64,000 nucleotides of DNA from Rutidosis leptorrhynchoides (Eukaryota; Streptophyta; Magnoliopsida; Asterales; Asteraceae): contig NC_092333.1 of the NCBI RefSeq assembly GCF_046630445.1, positions 713,759,001-713,823,000 on the forward strand, read 5' to 3'. The position numbers and the translations under genes are program-made. The notes beneath the pieces are model-generated. The model was not told the DNA's origin and ran no database searches. It worked only from the letters and a program-made list of their open reading frames with translations. Positions 62,100 through 64,000 of this stretch are shown here, one piece after another; positions within the stretch are counted from its first letter, which is position 1; every line of letters begins with the position of its first letter.

Positions 62100-62817
62100 T
62101 TTGCTAAAATAGTAGTAATAATGATACCAAATAATATTAGTAGTGAATAGAATAATAATAATATTAATTATAATAATATTAATTATAATAATATTAATGA
62201 TTCAATTAATAATAATATTAATGTTAATTTTAATAATAAATATTATAATAATGATAATAACAGTAATTTTTAATAAAATGAAAATTTTAATAGTAATAAT
62301 AATGAAAATAGTAACTTTTATGATAACACACAATACATAATAATAAGCAATATTCATAACAATACTTATGTTAATTATAATCATAGTCTTCATGTTTAAA
62401 TTTTAAACTAATAACTAAAGCTGATATAACATCAATTCGTAATCCTATTCATAATAATAATAGCAATACTTATATTACTAATAATCTGATATAATTAAAA
62501 ATATTGATAATAACAATAATAATAATACCTATTGATAATACTAGTTATGATATTAATGATAATAATTTTAGTAATCATGTTATTAATAATAATATTGATA
62601 ATAATTAATAATACATAATACTAATAAGTAATTATAATAAGAATGATGAGGATGATAATATTATTTACTTTAATGATAATAACATTCATTATGTTAATAT
62701 TAGGGGTAACACTAATTATTATCATAATAATAACATAATTAATAATAACAATAATGATAATAATAATAAAAATTTTGGTAATGGGAACTACCTCAAACAA
62801 GCTTTAAAAAAAATAAA

Positions 62818-62889
62818 CGCCATCGCCAGGGCTCGAACCCAAGACCTCTCGCTACCCCGACACACACATAAACCACTCCTCCAACTGTC
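62818..62889 (-). other. tRNA-like module in LTR C
   Basis: On the minus strand ggaggagtggtttatgtgtg leads to gcgagaggtc and gggttcgagccctgg (B-box-like). It lies upstream, in LTR sense, of AAT-rich sequence, as in A and F. It is tRNA-like but not a clean cloverleaf. Confidence 0.55.
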
Positions 62890-63597
62890 ATTTTTCTGAT
62901 TATTACTAAACCCATATTTATTTATCCCGTTTAGTAATCTATTCCTATTCTCCTCTTCATCCTCTTAAAATTTCAATCGATCAATCTCATAATCAAGGAT
63001 CATAACAGCAGATCAACAAAACATGTTTTAATTTATTAAGGAAAATAGAAGTAACTACTGTGGTTATTATTGATTAACAAAAGAAATAAAAAAACTAAAC
63101 CTGTTGTTCGAATAAAACAAAGAACATCAAATCCATTTTTGAATTCTAGGGTGTTTTAGACAAAATTTGTAACATGAACTAGGTTCTAATCCTTTCTTAA
63201 AAACTTTATAAATCCTCAATTGAAACAGAAACCTTAAAAATGAGCTTGAATTTTACAAAGAACACTACGTTCAACTTTTTAAATTAAAAGTTTGACTCTC
63301 AAATTAAGACTCAATTTGAGGAATTGGAATTTGAAAGTTTTCAGACAGATTACATATACAATTCCTAACAAATCTGCATTTAAGGATTTTTCAATTTCAT
63401 ACAAAATTGGGAGTTGAGTAAAAAGTTACCGGTACAGAGTGCTTGCTTCTGTTTAAAAGGATTTTCTTGTTTTAATTCAAATAATGGAGGCTGTTGTAAT
63501 TGTTAATTGATAATGGAGATGAAAGAGGTGAATGAGGTAGTCCATATTACTGCACAATTCGCTTGGTTTATAGTATAAAGTGATTGACCAGATTCAC

Positions 63598-64000
63598 TGT
63601 GACAACCCGGAAATTTTCTACCAAATTTAAACTTTATCTTTATATTATTTCGACACGATAAGCAAAGTTTGTTAAGTTAAATCTCAAGAATTTTAAATTG
63701 TGTTCATACATTCATTATAACCTCGACCAAATTTCGACGATTCACGAACCGTTATATATAAATAAATATGTATATATATATGTATATATATATTATAACA
63801 TGAGAATATTAATAAAGTATTAAACGTATAATACTTTACATGAACGTATTTATTTCAATATGTTTATTGATGGAATTAGAAGATAATATCAAATGATTGA
63901 TTTATCAGATACATTATGATATTATTACGGGTCTATGTTATGAGGTCCACTGTGATTTAAGAAATCTATTCTTTTTGACAACATTCGGAAAATGGTAAAG
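63598..64000 (+). mobile_element. Element E: start of another LTR, plus strand
   Basis: Begins tgtgacaacccggaaatttt and continues with ctttatattatttcgacacg and gacgattcacgaacc, like the LTR heads of A, F and C. It runs off the window. Left target candidate: ttcac (63593-63597); the right copy is not visible. Confidence 0.7.

Larger units (their letters stand above)
51978..63597 (-). mobile_element. Element C: non-autonomous LTR element, minus strand
   Basis: The 3' LTR lies at 51978-57223 (interrupted by D), the interior at 57224-60949, and the 5' LTR from 60950 up to 63597, where element E is inserted and the window soon ends. The interior in minus sense holds the gag-like remnant, the central block, the PABP fragment, a truncated antisense promoter region and the priming region, the same gene order as A and B. 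The primer site reads tgatatcagagtggtgg, a diverged initiator-methionine type. The two LTRs differ more than those of B or I, so C is older than they are. It is inserted into F. Confidence 0.78.
60950..63597 (-). repeat. Element C 5' LTR, interrupted by E
   Basis: Matches the 3' LTR from its terminus (tgagacgacccgtcc). Contains an (AT)n tract (62029-62098), a tRNA-like module (62818-62889) and the region missing from the other LTR. Broken at 63597 by element E; the remainder lies outside the window. Confidence 0.78.

Overview
The window looks like repeat-dense, AT-rich nuclear DNA of a eudicot plant. The style of its LTR retrotransposons, its LINE and its SINEs suggests the daisy family (Asteraceae); this is a judgement from familiarity and no search was run. 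There are no ribosomal RNA genes, no operons and no host gene that I would call intact. Almost everything is transposable elements, many inserted into one another.

Left third (1-24,008). A small Mutator-like DNA element (213-760) precedes an L1-type LINE. The LINE is split by a 19.4-kb LTR element, here called A (1625-21042), flanked by the 5-bp duplication tagac. A in turn holds a younger LTR element B (5746-15141), flanked by ggtgg. A and B have unrelated LTRs but homologous interiors. Neither encodes protease, reverse transcriptase or integrase, so both look non-autonomous. Their shared interior carries a gag-like coiled-coil reading frame, a captured piece of a poly(A)-binding protein (PABP) gene, a central block with a second copy of the sequence that precedes the 3' LTR, and an antisense unit with a TATA box and a hydrophobic small ORF. 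The rest of the LINE, with reverse transcriptase, zinc-binding domain and poly(A) tail, follows.

Middle (24,009-31,198). This is the only stretch not dominated by LTR elements. It holds two SINEs with clear target duplications, a Mutator-type MITE with 38-bp inverted ends, a degenerate tandem repeat, an (AT)n tract, an RRM-like coding remnant and one unrecognised 120-codon ORF.

Right half (31,199-64,000). A nest of minus-strand elements of the same non-autonomous group: H holds F, and F holds C. H's LTR is interrupted by a complete-looking plus-strand Ty3/gypsy chromovirus, I (33150-42115), with near-identical 2.08-kb LTRs, a 5-bp target duplication and one 1,472-codon gag-pol frame ending in a chromodomain. 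Plus-strand LTR fragments G and D lie in F and C, and another plus-strand LTR, E, starts at 63598 and runs off the window.

How the parts relate. Element I has all the enzymes, while A, B, C, F and H have only cis signals and non-replicative ORFs and would depend on enzymes made elsewhere. The most unusual observations are seven tandem stem-loops in the LTR of I, whose stems differ from unit to unit yet remain self-complementary around one constant loop, and the repeated capture of one PABP segment together with a conserved antisense unit in the non-autonomous group.
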